Part shown: piece after piece, positions 21,334 to 30,062 of the stretch
Layout of the letters: the number at the start of each line of letters is the position of its first letter
Numbering within the stretch: the stretch's first letter is position 1
NCBI RefSeq assembly: GCF_024623785.1
Contig: NZ_JANKBZ010000003.1
Span: 620,001 to 684,000, forward strand
Direction: 5' to 3'
Length of the DNA stretch: 64,000 nucleotides
Source: Archangium lipolyticum
GTDB lineage: Bacteria; Myxococcota; Myxococcia; Myxococcales; Myxococcaceae
The notes under the pieces: model-generated
What the model saw: only the letters and a program-made list of their open reading frames with translations
The model's database searches: none
Told to the model about the DNA's origin: nothing
Position numbers and translations under genes: made by a program

Positions 21334-23439
21334 TCAGCGAGCGAGCGCCGCTTCCGTGGCCCGCAGCAACGGCTCGGCGCTCACCGGCGCTCCCGTGGCG
21401 TTCGTCATCCACACGTCCGGCGTCAGCGCCCCCTGGCTCGTCATCCGCTCGAACTCCGCCCCCAGGTTGCCCGCCTTGTGCAGGTGCTCCTCGATCTGGA
21501 ACGCGATCAGGTGCCCCAGCGGATAGTCCGCCAGGTACAGCGGGTAGGAGATCATGTGGCTGTAGATGCCCAGCAGCGGCGTCCCCTGCCCTCCCAGTAC
21601 CGGCGCGTAGTAGCGGTCCCACGTCTCCTGGGAAATCCGCACCACCGCCTCACGCAGCTGCGCGGGCGTGGCGTCCGGGTGCTCGTACATCCAGTGCCAC
21701 ACCGCCACGTCCACCAGCGCCACCCCGGCGATCTCCCACGTCTGCCAGAAGTCGTTGAGCACCCGCTCGCGCTCCCGGGCCGCGTCCGGCTTCGCCTGTC
21801 CCAACAGCTCCAGGTCCCTCGCCTGGAAGACGAAGGCCAGCGCCTCGGTGAAGGCGTTGTTGGGCACTCCCGCCAGCAGCGTGTGGTCCACCCGGTAGAG
21901 CGAGAACACCTGCTCCACGTTGTGCCCCAGCTCGTGCACCGCGATGTTGTAGCCCTTGTAGTCCATGCCGTTGGGGCCCACCCGCGTGCGCAGGCGAGGG
22001 AAGTCTCCCCGCCGCGCCGCCTGCAGCGCGTGCCCCGCCCCTCGCGCCGGATCCACCCGGATGTGCTCCGCCAGGAAGGCCGCCTTCTCCTTCGAGAAGC
22101 CCAGCCCCTGGAGGATGCGCGGCATGTCCTTCGCGAAGGCCTCGGCCGTCGGGTAGCGCTGGCGCGTCAGCTTGTCCAGCTCCGCCTCCGACAGCTTCGC
22201 GTTCGCCTTGAAGCCCGCGTACCACAGGTCCTGCGGCTCCAGCTTGCGCCCCAGCCTCTGCTCGATGACCTGGGCCACCTTCGGCACCAGCGGTGACGTC
22301 AACACCTGCTCCAGCAGCGCCTTCACCCGGGCCTCGGGCAGCTCACGCCCCAGCTCGAAGCTCCGGGCGATCACCGTGGGCGCCACCGGCACGTACGGAT
22401 CCTCCTGCCGCGCCGCCTGGAACACCGCCAGCAGCTTCGCGTAACGCACGTCGTCCTCGCGCTTGCCGTCCACCACCACCGGGCGCTGGGGCGCGTCCGC
22501 CTCCACCTCCTCGGCTGGAGCCGCCTTCACCTCGTTGGTGAACGGATTCCAGTCCACGCGCGGGTTGTCGATGACCGCCGCCGGAATCGTCTGCGTGACG
22601 ATGCGCTCCATCAGCTTGACGATCATCCGCTGCTTCGCCACCCCCTCCGGATCCGCGTACCGGGACTTCAGCTCGTCCCGCAGGTTCCAGTGGCTGATCA
22701 GCCTCATCCCCTTGGGGAAGGGCCGGCGCCCCTGCTCGTCCACCAGGTGGTGCATCCAGACGTTGTACTCGGCGATGTAGAGGTCCGCGCTCGAGGTCGC
22801 CCGCGTCAACGCCTGCCGCACCTCGCCGGGCACGCGGCGGTTGAAGCGGCCCGTGAGCCGCGCCTCGGCCCACTGGCGGCGGGTATACCGGGGGCCCTGC
22901 TCCATCCGCTCGGCCAGCGTGGTGAGCGGGAAGTTGAGCAGCGCCACGAAGCCCACCTTCGCCTTGAAGAGATCCTCGGTGGCATGCGCGCCCGGATCGA
23001 ACGCCGCCAGCAGCGGATCCACCGGCAGCAGCGGCCCCAGATCCAGATCCGTGGGACGGCGCAGCTCCCGGCCGATCTCGTTCAGGTGCCCATCGAGCTG
23101 CTCGAAGGCCGTCTCCAGCCGGGCCAGGGTCGCCTCCAGCTGTTTCTCGTCGGTGACGAAGTGCTCGCGCGCGAAGGCGGCCAGGTCACCGTCCTCCCCG
23201 CGCCACAACGTGGCCACCTGGTCCACACCGCGCTCGATTCGGGCGCGCGAGGCCTCGCCGTGTCGGGCGACGAGCTCGGCCTTCAGGGCGGAGAGCTCCG
23301 CGGGCTTCATGGGACGGACCTCCGCGGACGGAGCGCCCGCCTGGACATGGGATGAACCGGACGCGCAGCCGAGCGCGGCCAGCAGGGGAAACACCGGGGC
23401 ACCGCGAAGGAGGAAGCGGAACTTGGAGAGGAGGGGCAC
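21334..23439 (-). CDS. Lipoprotein zinc metallopeptidase (HELGH), M3-like
   Basis: 701 residues from a GTG at 23439 with GGAG 8 nt upstream. Signal and lipobox FPLLAALGC. The zinc motif HELGHN is at 502-507 (GYNIAVHELGHNVEQVFSLY), followed by a helical segment with NAFTEALAFVFQ that can give the glutamate ligand. The mostly helical fold with a late zinc site resembles oligopeptidase families M2/M3. It is not a close match to a named peptidase I can recall, so the substrate is unknown. Extracytoplasmic. A second, unrelated-looking HELGH peptidase lies at 23848-25776. Confidence 0.8.
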   Translation of the reverse strand: MPLLSKFRFLLRGAPVFPLLAALGCASGSSHVQAGAPSAEVRPMKPAELSALKAELVARHGEASRARIERGVDQVATLWRGEDGDLAAFAREHFVTDEKQLEATLARLETAFEQLDGHLNEIGRELRRPTDLDLGPLLPVDPLLAAFDPGAHATEDLFKAKVGFVALLNFPLTTLAERMEQGPRYTRRQWAEARLTGRFNRRVPGEVRQALTRATSSADLYIAEYNVWMHHLVDEQGRRPFPKGMRLISHWNLRDELKSRYADPEGVAKQRMIVKLMERIVTQTIPAAVIDNPRVDWNPFTNEVKAAPAEEVEADAPQRPVVVDGKREDDVRYAKLLAVFQAARQEDPYVPVAPTVIARSFELGRELPEARVKALLEQVLTSPLVPKVAQVIEQRLGRKLEPQDLWYAGFKANAKLSEAELDKLTRQRYPTAEAFAKDMPRILQGLGFSKEKAAFLAEHIRVDPARGAGHALQAARRGDFPRLRTRVGPNGMDYKGYNIAVHELGHNVEQVFSLYRVDHTLLAGVPNNAFTEALAFVFQARDLELLGQAKPDAARERERVLNDFWQTWEIAGVALVDVAVWHWMYEHPDATPAQLREAVVRISQETWDRYYAPVLGGQGTPLLGIYSHMISYPLYLADYPLGHLIAFQIEEHLHKAGNLGAEFERMTSQGALTPDVWMTNATGAPVSAEPLLRATEAALAR

Positions 23440-23461
23440 TCGAGGACTCCAGACATGGAAA

Positions 23462-23493
23462 AGGGCCCGACCACCGAAGGCCGGACCCTTTTT
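23462..23493 (-). terminator. Terminator of the cold-shock gene
   Basis: On the minus strand an imperfect 10-bp stem (GGGTCCGGCC with GGTCGGGCCC, loop TTCGGT) is preceded by AAAAA and followed by CTTTTCC. It lies 27 nt past the cold-shock gene stop. Confidence 0.7.
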
Positions 23494-23519
23494 GGAACAA
23501 CCTTACGAAGAGAGCCGGA

Positions 23520-23723
23520 CTAGGCGGGACGCACGTTCTGCGCCTGCAGTCCCTTGGGACCCCGGGTCACCTCGAACTCGACCCGCTGGCCCTCGGCCAG
23601 GGTGCGGAAGCCATCCATGTTGATGGCGGAGTGGTGGCAGAACACGTCCTCGCCACCGCCGTCCTGCGTGATGAATCCGAACCCCTTCGCATCGTTGAAC
23701 CACTTCACAATACCAGTCGCCAT
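23520..23723 (-). CDS. Cold-shock domain protein (CspA family)
   Basis: 67 residues, a single cold-shock domain. RNP1 is [10 protein letters not shown] and RNP2 is [10 protein letters not shown]; the usual Val-Phe-Val-His appears as VFCHH. The start [12 protein letters not shown] is typical. It binds single-stranded nucleic acid and melts RNA structure. A long A/T-rich leader (23724-23765) precedes the ATG, with GAAGAAGAGAGCAA before the start. Myxobacteria carry several such paralogs, so a specific name is not given. Confidence 0.95.
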   Translation of the reverse strand: MATGIVKWFNDAKGFGFITQDGGGEDVFCHHSAINMDGFRTLAEGQRVEFEVTRGPKGLQAQNVRPA

Positions 23724-23847
23724 TTGCTCTCTTCTTCTTTCAAGACGGACCGCGAAAATCCGCCGCCCGAGCCTGGCCGGATGAAGCCCGACCAGGCGCG
23801 GGTGGGAAATCTAGGCGGGCTCTCGAGCCCTGTCTACCCGGGAACCC

Positions 23848-25776
23848 CTACCAACCGCACTTTTGTCCCTTGTTCTGCTCCTGCAGCCAACGGCGCAGCG
23901 GGGTGAAGTACTCGAGGAGGGCCGAGGCATCCATCTCGCGCTGGCCGGTGAGGGCCTGGAGCGCATCCGGCCAGGGCTTGCTCGAGCCCATCGCCAGCAT
24001 GGCCTGGAGCCGCTTCCCGGCCTCCTTGTTGCCGTAGATGGAGCACTCGTGGAGTGCCCCCTGGTGGCCGGCGGCCTGGCAGAGCGCGCGGTGGAACTGG
24101 AACTGGAGGATGCGCGCCAGGAAGTAGCGCGTGTAGGGGACGTTGGCGGGGACGTGGTACTTGGCGCCCGGATCGAAGTCCTGCTCCGTGCGCTCCACCG
24201 GCGCGCGCACGCCCTGGTACTTCTCGCGCAGCGCCCACCAGGACTTGTTGTAGTCCTCCGGCTTCACCCGCCCGGAGAAGACCTCCCAGCGCCACTGGTC
24301 CACCAGCAGGCCGAAGGGCAGGAAGGCCACCTTCTCCATCGCGTCCTTCATCTGCAGGTTGATGAGGCCCTTGTCGCCCTGCGGCACCTCCTTCAAGAGG
24401 CCCATCTGCTTGAGGTAGCCCGGGGTGATGGAGAGGGTGATCGCATCGCCGATGGCCTCGTGGAAGCCGTCATGCGCGCCCTGCTGATAGAGCACCGGGA
24501 GCTTGTAGTAGTTCGTGTAGTAGTAGTTGTGGCCCAGCTCGTGGTGGATGGTGACCAGATCCTCCTCGGTGGGCTTGATGCACATCTTGATGCGCAGGTC
24601 GTTGTCGTAGGTGACGTCCCAGGCGCTGGCGTGGCACACCACGTCGCGGTCGCGCGGCTTGGTGAACTGCGAGCGCTGCCAGAACGTCTCCGGGAGCTGC
24701 TGCAGCCCCAGCGAGGTGAAGAAGCCCTCGCCCGTCTTCACCATGCGGATGGCATCGTAGTTCTGCCGCTTCAGCTCGGCGTCCACGTCCAGGCTGGGCT
24801 GCCCCTTGTAGGGCTCCACCAGGTTGTAGATGTTGTTCCACTCCTGCGCCCACATGTTGCCGAGCAGGTGCGCGGGAATGGCCTTGCCCGCGGGCACCTT
24901 GTCCTCGCCGTACTGCTTCGCGAGGCGGGCGCGCACGTAGCAGTGCAGCTCGTCATAGAGGGGCTTCACCTGCCCCCACAGCCGCTGGGCCTCCTGCTCG
25001 AAGGCCTCGGGCGGCATGTCGTAGTTGGAGCGCCAGAGCGAGCCCAGGTCCGCGAAGCCGATCTCCCGGGCCCCCTCGTTGGAGATGTCCACCTGGCGCT
25101 GGTAGAGCGGGCGCATCTCCCGCGAGATGGCGTGCCAGCCCACCCAGGCCTCGAGCAGCTCGTCGTACTTGCGGCTCTTGGCCATCACGTCCGACAGCTC
25201 ACCCAGATCCTTGCACTGGCCCTTGCCGTCCTTGCCGCAGTACTTGCCCTTGCCGTAGAGGCCCTCGAGCTTCGCGGCGATGGAGGCCAGCTCCGCGCGC
25301 TTCTGCGCGTCGCTCGGCGCCGGCAGCGCCGAGGACACGCGCAACAGGTGCAGCATGCGCGCGCTGTCCGCGTCCAGCCCCTGCACGTCCTTGAAGCGCG
25401 CCGCCTCCTTGATGGCCTGGTTGAGGTAGGCCATCACCTCCTCGTTGATCGTGGCCGCGTTCCGCTCGGTGTCGTCGGTGATGTACGTGGACTTGATCCA
25501 CTCGGCTGTGGCCTGCCTCGTCCACAAACGCCGGAGATCCTCGTTCACGCGCTGGGTGAACTGGCGCGCCCCCTCGGCGGTGGCCGGGGCGGTGGCCGCG
25601 GGCTGGGACTCGGCGGACCTCCGCGCCGCCTCCGCGGGCGGCATCGGGGCGCGCGCGCCCTCGGGCGTGACCGCGTTGGGACCGTGCGCCGAGGGCGTAC
25701 AGGCCGGGTTGGCGACGAGCGGGACGACCGCGAGGGCAGCGCGAAGGAGCTGCTTGACGGGAGAGGTGTGTTTCAT
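23848..25776 (-). CDS. M2-family peptidyl-dipeptidase (ACE-like) lipoprotein
   Basis: 642 residues. A signal with lipobox VANPAC is followed by a Pro/Ala linker. The catalytic domain has the zinc site HHELGHNYYY (H412-E-x-x-H416) and the third ligand in GFHEAIGDAI. The preceding DVVCHASAWDVTYDNDLRIK is characteristic of angiotensin-converting-enzyme homologues (family M2). In bacteria these cut dipeptides from peptide C-termini outside the cytoplasm. The length matches single-domain ACE homologues. ATG chosen for the signal peptide. Confidence 0.9.
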   Translation of the reverse strand: MKHTSPVKQLLRAALAVVPLVANPACTPSAHGPNAVTPEGARAPMPPAEAARRSAESQPAATAPATAEGARQFTQRVNEDLRRLWTRQATAEWIKSTYITDDTERNAATINEEVMAYLNQAIKEAARFKDVQGLDADSARMLHLLRVSSALPAPSDAQKRAELASIAAKLEGLYGKGKYCGKDGKGQCKDLGELSDVMAKSRKYDELLEAWVGWHAISREMRPLYQRQVDISNEGAREIGFADLGSLWRSNYDMPPEAFEQEAQRLWGQVKPLYDELHCYVRARLAKQYGEDKVPAGKAIPAHLLGNMWAQEWNNIYNLVEPYKGQPSLDVDAELKRQNYDAIRMVKTGEGFFTSLGLQQLPETFWQRSQFTKPRDRDVVCHASAWDVTYDNDLRIKMCIKPTEEDLVTIHHELGHNYYYTNYYKLPVLYQQGAHDGFHEAIGDAITLSITPGYLKQMGLLKEVPQGDKGLINLQMKDAMEKVAFLPFGLLVDQWRWEVFSGRVKPEDYNKSWWALREKYQGVRAPVERTEQDFDPGAKYHVPANVPYTRYFLARILQFQFHRALCQAAGHQGALHECSIYGNKEAGKRLQAMLAMGSSKPWPDALQALTGQREMDASALLEYFTPLRRWLQEQNKGQKCGW

Positions 25777-25851
25777 GACGGGGCGGAACCTAGAAGAACG
25801 CCCGCGTGAAGCACACTTCTAAAGTGACGGGGTGTTCACGGTTGGAGGCAG

Positions 25852-25885
25852 ACCCTCACCCCAGCCCTCTCCCAGAGGGAGAGGG
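25852..25885. repeat. 34-nt hairpin repeat, copy B
   Basis: 33 of 34 bases match the copy at 21297-21330, including the CCCTCTCCC-AGA-GGGAGAGGG hairpin. Like that copy it lies 3 nt past the stop of a minus-strand gene (here uvsE), in the same orientation. Confidence 0.8.
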
Positions 25886-25888
25886 GGC

Positions 25889-26812
25889 CTACACGGAGAC
25901 GGGTTGGAGCACCGACTCCGCTTCTTGACGCAGTGCGAAGAGGGCCAGGTCCTTGTCCTTGGCCTCCAGCATCAGGTCCGCCGGGCCATCCAGCGCCGCC
26001 ACCACCGCCCGGAAGTCCCGGGGATCGATCCGGTCCGCGTGCGCTCCCGGTCTGCCGTCCGGCTTCTGGCTCGCCAGGTGGAACTTGGGCCGCAGGTCCA
26101 ACGCCCGCCATGAGGCCGCCGACTCGCGCAGCAGCTCCGCCAGCGGCATCTCCGGCTCCGAGGGTTTGATGGCGTTGTGCAGGTTGTCCGCCAGCCAGGG
26201 CAGCCCGTGTGCCCGGGCCAGCGGGGCCACCTCGCGCGCCGACCAGACCTTGTCGTCGTGCTCGATGACGATCCGGTTGCGCAACTCCTCGGGCATGGCG
26301 TCCAGCATGCGGTGCGCGTTGTCCAGCGCCTCGGGCCGGCTCGGCGCCGCGCCCCCGAGGTGGAGCACCACGCGCGCCTCGGGCCCCTGGCCGAGCAGGT
26401 CCAACACGCGGGCGCTGTAGCGCAGCTCGGCGATCGCCGCATCGCGCACCCGCTGGTGCACGGACGTCAGCGACGCCCCCGCCGGCGAGGGATGCATCGA
26501 GAGCCGCTGGCGCGAGCGCCGGGCGATGTGCCCCAGGCGATCGAACTCACGGGCGTACTTGCGCCACCACTTCAACGTGTTGACGGGGTGTGAGCCGAAC
26601 GGGATGAGCGAGGAGCCGATGCGGAACAGCTCGATGCCTCGCGCCTCGTTGAACAGGAGGATCTGCTCGAGCTCGGAGAGGTTCTGCTCGATGAGCGCCT
26701 CGAGCCGCTCGGGAGTGGCGCCCGCGAGCCGGCACGTATGGCTCGCCCCCACCTCGAGCGAGAGACAGTTGGCGACGTAGCCGAGCCGATATGAAGAGAG
26801 TCCTTCTCGCAC
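25889..26812 (-). CDS. uvsE: UV damage endonuclease (UvsE/UvdE)
   Basis: 307 residues, a TIM-barrel nuclease. Signatures are RLGYVANCLSL at the N-terminus, FRIGSSLIPFGSHPV, MHPSPAG, VVLHLGGA, IVIEHDDKVWS and a late DLMLEAKDKD segment. The His, Glu and Asp residues in these match the metal site of UvdE. The enzyme nicks 5' to cyclobutane dimers and 6-4 photoproducts in an excision-repair route independent of UvrABC. The start is a GTG at 26812 with GGAGG immediately adjacent, tighter than usual, so the true start may be a few codons inside. Confidence 0.92.
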   Translation of the reverse strand: MREGLSSYRLGYVANCLSLEVGASHTCRLAGATPERLEALIEQNLSELEQILLFNEARGIELFRIGSSLIPFGSHPVNTLKWWRKYAREFDRLGHIARRSRQRLSMHPSPAGASLTSVHQRVRDAAIAELRYSARVLDLLGQGPEARVVLHLGGAAPSRPEALDNAHRMLDAMPEELRNRIVIEHDDKVWSAREVAPLARAHGLPWLADNLHNAIKPSEPEMPLAELLRESAASWRALDLRPKFHLASQKPDGRPGAHADRIDPRDFRAVVAALDGPADLMLEAKDKDLALFALRQEAESVLQPVSV

Positions 26813-26908
26813 CCTCCTAGGATTCGTCCTGGGAGGAACGTCGCACAGGCCCGCTGAGCCCGACGGGAGGGCGGCCAGCCAGGGCAGCCGGAGAAGCCTC
26901 GTCCCCGC

Positions 26909-28303
26909 TCACTCCGCGCCGAGCAGCAACCAGGTACGCATGGGCCCCTTCCCCTTCACGTGCGTCACACCCTGGTCCTGGAAGCGGTAGCGGCCTCTCA
27001 ACCGCTCGTGGACCGCCTCGGTGACATGGATGCCATCCACCACGCCGTGGGACTCCATCCGGCTCGCCGTGTTGACCGTGTCTCCCCAGAGATCATAGGC
27101 GAACTTCTTGTCACCGATGACCCCGGCGATCACCGGGCCCGAGTGGATGCCGATGCGCAGATGCAGGGGGATCTGCAACTGCGCGCCCAGCTTCAGGAGC
27201 TCGGCGCGCATGGCCAGCGCCAGGCTCGCCATGGCCTCGGCATGGTCGCTCCGGGGCAGCGACAGCCCGCCCACCGCCATGTACGCGTCGCCAATCGTCT
27301 TCACCTTCTCCACCCCGAGCTCGTCCGTGAGCTGGTCGAACACCGAGAAGACCATGTTCAGCACCTGCAACACGTCCGGCGGCGTGTGCTGGGTGGAGAA
27401 ATGGGTGAAGTCCACCAGGTCGGCGAACAGCACGGTGACGTCCGGGAAGTTCTCCACGATGATCCGCTGGCCCTGCTTGAGCCGGTCGGCCACGGGCTTG
27501 GGCAGGATGTTGAGCAGGAGCTGATCCACCCGCTCGCGCTCGCGCTGGATGGTGCGCAGGTGCGCCACCTCCTGCTCGTGCAGCCGGCGGAGCTCGGTGA
27601 TGTCGTGGTAGATGGCCACGAACCCCACGTGCTCCCCCTCCACCGTCACCGGCAGCGCCAGGAGCTCGACGTCCAGCAGCGTCCCATCCCTGCGCAGGCG
27701 CCGGGTGAAGGTGTGGACCTTGCCCTGTTGGATGGCCTCGCGCGCGGTGGTCTCGGCCTCCTCCCGGATCGGCCCCTCTCCGGCCACCAGCCTCAAGAGG
27801 TTGCGTCCGACCGCCTCCTGCCGCGCGTAGCCGAACAACCGCTCCGCCGCCGGGTTCCAGGACACCACGGTGAACCGGAGATTGATGGTGATGATGGCCA
27901 CCGGGCTGTTGAGGACCAGCGACTCGTAATACTCCTTCTGCTGGCGCAGCGAGGCCTCGATCTCCGCGTGTGCCGTCAGGTCGCGCAGCAGCAGCATCAA
28001 CCCTTCCGGAAGGGACACGCACCGGACGCGCAGCACGCGCGCCTGACGCGGCGACCCCGCGGACCCGTACCAGACGAGCTCCCCCTCCCGGGGAGTGTCC
28101 TCCGGAGCCAGGGGCCCGGGAGGAGTCCACTCCGGCAACAGCTCCGCGATGAGCCTGCCCAGGAGCGCGTCGCGAGACTCGCCAAGCAACCGCTGCGCGG
28201 CACCGTTGGCCTCCAGGATCCGGTGCTGTGAATCGAGCACCAGCACGCCGTCGGGTGTGTGCTCGAAGAGGGCGGAGGAGGCGCGGCGAAGCAGGTCGGA
28301 CAT
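26909..28303 (-). CDS. PAS-PAS class III adenylate cyclase
   Basis: 464 residues, cytoplasmic, no membrane segments. Two PAS domains (about 10-115, with TPDGVLVLDSQHRILEANGA, and about 125-240, with SPVAIITINLRFTVVSWNPA) and a short helical linker precede a class III cyclase domain (about 285-460). It has the metal Asp in FADLVDFT (D295), the K333 and D339 region EKVKTIGDAYM, D404 in YDLWGDTVNTASRM, and N411/R415. The Lys/Asp pair predicts ATP rather than GTP as substrate. It would make cAMP in response to a signal sensed by PAS. Divergent from the DUF3105 gene. Confidence 0.9.
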   Translation of the reverse strand: MSDLLRRASSALFEHTPDGVLVLDSQHRILEANGAAQRLLGESRDALLGRLIAELLPEWTPPGPLAPEDTPREGELVWYGSAGSPRQARVLRVRCVSLPEGLMLLLRDLTAHAEIEASLRQQKEYYESLVLNSPVAIITINLRFTVVSWNPAAERLFGYARQEAVGRNLLRLVAGEGPIREEAETTAREAIQQGKVHTFTRRLRRDGTLLDVELLALPVTVEGEHVGFVAIYHDITELRRLHEQEVAHLRTIQRERERVDQLLLNILPKPVADRLKQGQRIIVENFPDVTVLFADLVDFTHFSTQHTPPDVLQVLNMVFSVFDQLTDELGVEKVKTIGDAYMAVGGLSLPRSDHAEAMASLALAMRAELLKLGAQLQIPLHLRIGIHSGPVIAGVIGDKKFAYDLWGDTVNTASRMESHGVVDGIHVTEAVHERLRGRYRFQDQGVTHVKGKGPMRTWLLLGAE

Positions 28304-28373
28304 GGGATCTCACGGGCAGTGTAGGCGACCTGCTGACGTATCCACCCACGAATGCGATAAGAGAAAGCAACCG

Positions 28374-28901
28374 ATGTCCCCGCTCCAACGCACCCTTCCC
28401 GTCCTCCTCTTGAGTCCCCTGCTCGCCTGCGGCCCGAGCAAGCCCGACTGCTCCCGCTTCGAGATTCCCCTCTCGCCGCCCCCGTCATCCACGAGCCACG
28501 TCGCCTGCACGAGCACGGCGTGCGGGGACGGCCAGAACCCGCCCACCAGTGGCCCCCACTGCGCGGACACCCTGCGCTGCCGGGTCCACGACACGGAGCA
28601 GAGCCGGTGCCTGTGGCTGCACAACCTGGAGCACGGGCACGCGGTCTTCCTCTACAACTGCCCCGAGGGCTGCCCCGACATCGTGGCCGCCCTGGAGTCG
28701 GCCCGGCAGCAGGCCAGGGTCGGAAGCAACGGGGCCATCCGCGCCCTGGTCGCCCCGGACTCGCGCATCCCCACGCGTGTGGCCGCCCTGCTGTGGCGGC
28801 GGGCCTGGGTTTCGGACACGCCGGACCCGGAGGCCCTGCAATGCCTGCTGGAGCTCCAGGACGAAGAGGCCCCCGAGGCCGGGCTGGCATGCCTCCCATG
28901 A
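28374..28901 (+). CDS. DUF3105-type lipoprotein
   Basis: 175 residues. Lipobox LLACG after a short hydrophobic run. The DUF3105 signature is clear: NPPTSGPHC, WLHNLEHGHAVFLYNC and a C-terminal half with IRALVAPDSRIPTRVAALLW. Several Cys residues could form disulfides. Function of the family is not established. Its stop overlaps the start of the next gene (ATGA), so the two are translationally coupled. Confidence 0.82.
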   Translation: MSPLQRTLPVLLLSPLLACGPSKPDCSRFEIPLSPPPSSTSHVACTSTACGDGQNPPTSGPHCADTLRCRVHDTEQSRCLWLHNLEHGHAVFLYNCPEGCPDIVAALESARQQARVGSNGAIRALVAPDSRIPTRVAALLWRRAWVSDTPDPEALQCLLELQDEEAPEAGLACLP

Positions 28902-30001
28902 ACCCCTTACCCACCACCGAGCGCGTCCGCGCCATCGACTGGCTGCGTGGCATCGCGGTGCTGTTCATGATCCAGTGCCACGCGCTGGTGCTGCTGCGCC
29001 CGGATCTGCGCCAGAGCGGGACGACGAAGTTCCTCCTCAAGATGGACGGACTGGTCGCCCCGGCGTTCCTCTTCTCGGCGGGCTTCGCGCTCGCGCTGCT
29101 GCTGGTCCGCAGCGCACCGAGTGGCAAGCACGGCGAGCGGCTCGGGCGAAACTTCCGCCGAGCCCTCCAGGTGCTCGGCGTGGCCACGCTCGTCAACTGG
29201 ATGTGGTTCCCCCTCTTCCGCGAGCCCCGGTGGCTCGTGCGCATGGACATCCTCCACTGCGTGGGGCTGTCGCTGCTGATCGTCCTGCCCATCGCCGCCG
29301 CGCTGGCCTCGCGGCCCCGGGTGCTACAGGGTGTGGCCCTCGCACTGGCGCTCGTCACCTTCTTCCTCTCGCCGCTCGGCGAGGCCGCGCGAGGACCGTG
29401 GGCCTACCTGCTCAACAAGACCACCGGGGCCGTGTTCCCCCTCCTGCCATGGCTCGGCTTCACCTGGCTCGGGGCGTATGCCGGGGCGGTGGCCGGTGAG
29501 CGGGGCCGCGCCGGGCTCGTCCGGGCGCTGCTCTTCCTCATCGGGCTCGGGCTCGTGGGCTCGCTGGCGGCCGAGCCCCTGCGCGACTTGTACCCGCCGC
29601 ACAAATTCTTCGTCACCAACCCCTCCAACGCGGCCGAACGGTGGCTCTGGGTGTGCATCGTGCTGCTCGGGCTGGTGGGGCTGGAGTGGCGGACGGCCTC
29701 GAGCGCCCCGCCCTCCCGCGTGCGCCGCTTCGTGGAGACGTTCGGCACCTCGTCCATGTCCGCGTACTTCTTCCACGAGGCGCTGCTCTACTTCCGCATC
29801 TTCGGCTTCAGCTTCGAGAAGGTGTGGGGAAACCAAAGTGGCTGGGCGCGGTACGCGCTGCTGACGGGGGTGCTCATCTGCCTGACGTACGGGCTGTGCC
29901 TCGCGCTGGACCGGGTGCGGAACGCCGTGCGACAGGGAGTGCGCCTCCTGCTGGAGAACCTCCCCGGGAGCGTTGGGGAAAAATTCGCCAGGCCCCGTTA
30001 G
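28898..30001 (+). CDS. Multipass membrane acyltransferase (HGSNAT/DUF1624-like)
   Basis: 367 residues, about ten membrane segments. The N-terminus RVRAIDWLRGIAVLFMIQCH contains the D-x-x-R-G-x-A start and conserved His of the heparan-alpha-glucosaminide acetyltransferase-like and acyltransferase 3 families. These transfer acyl groups across the membrane to sugars or lipids. The ATG at 28898 overlaps the upstream TGA; an ATG 9 nt earlier lacks this coupling. The link to the DUF3105 lipoprotein suggests a joint envelope role. Substrate unknown. Confidence 0.8.
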   Translation: MNPLPTTERVRAIDWLRGIAVLFMIQCHALVLLRPDLRQSGTTKFLLKMDGLVAPAFLFSAGFALALLLVRSAPSGKHGERLGRNFRRALQVLGVATLVNWMWFPLFREPRWLVRMDILHCVGLSLLIVLPIAAALASRPRVLQGVALALALVTFFLSPLGEAARGPWAYLLNKTTGAVFPLLPWLGFTWLGAYAGAVAGERGRAGLVRALLFLIGLGLVGSLAAEPLRDLYPPHKFFVTNPSNAAERWLWVCIVLLGLVGLEWRTASSAPPSRVRRFVETFGTSSMSAYFFHEALLYFRIFGFSFEKVWGNQSGWARYALLTGVLICLTYGLCLALDRVRNAVRQGVRLLLENLPGSVGEKFARPR

Positions 30002-30062
30002 ACCCGAATCGAGGCTGGTGCGTTCCGAGCGTCCGTTCCCACGGAAACACACCGGAGCGTCC

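Noticed and set aside
23863-25809. 648-codon plus-strand frame opposite the M2 peptidase
   Set aside because: Shadow; the minus-strand protein has an intact HELGH zinc site and lipobox.
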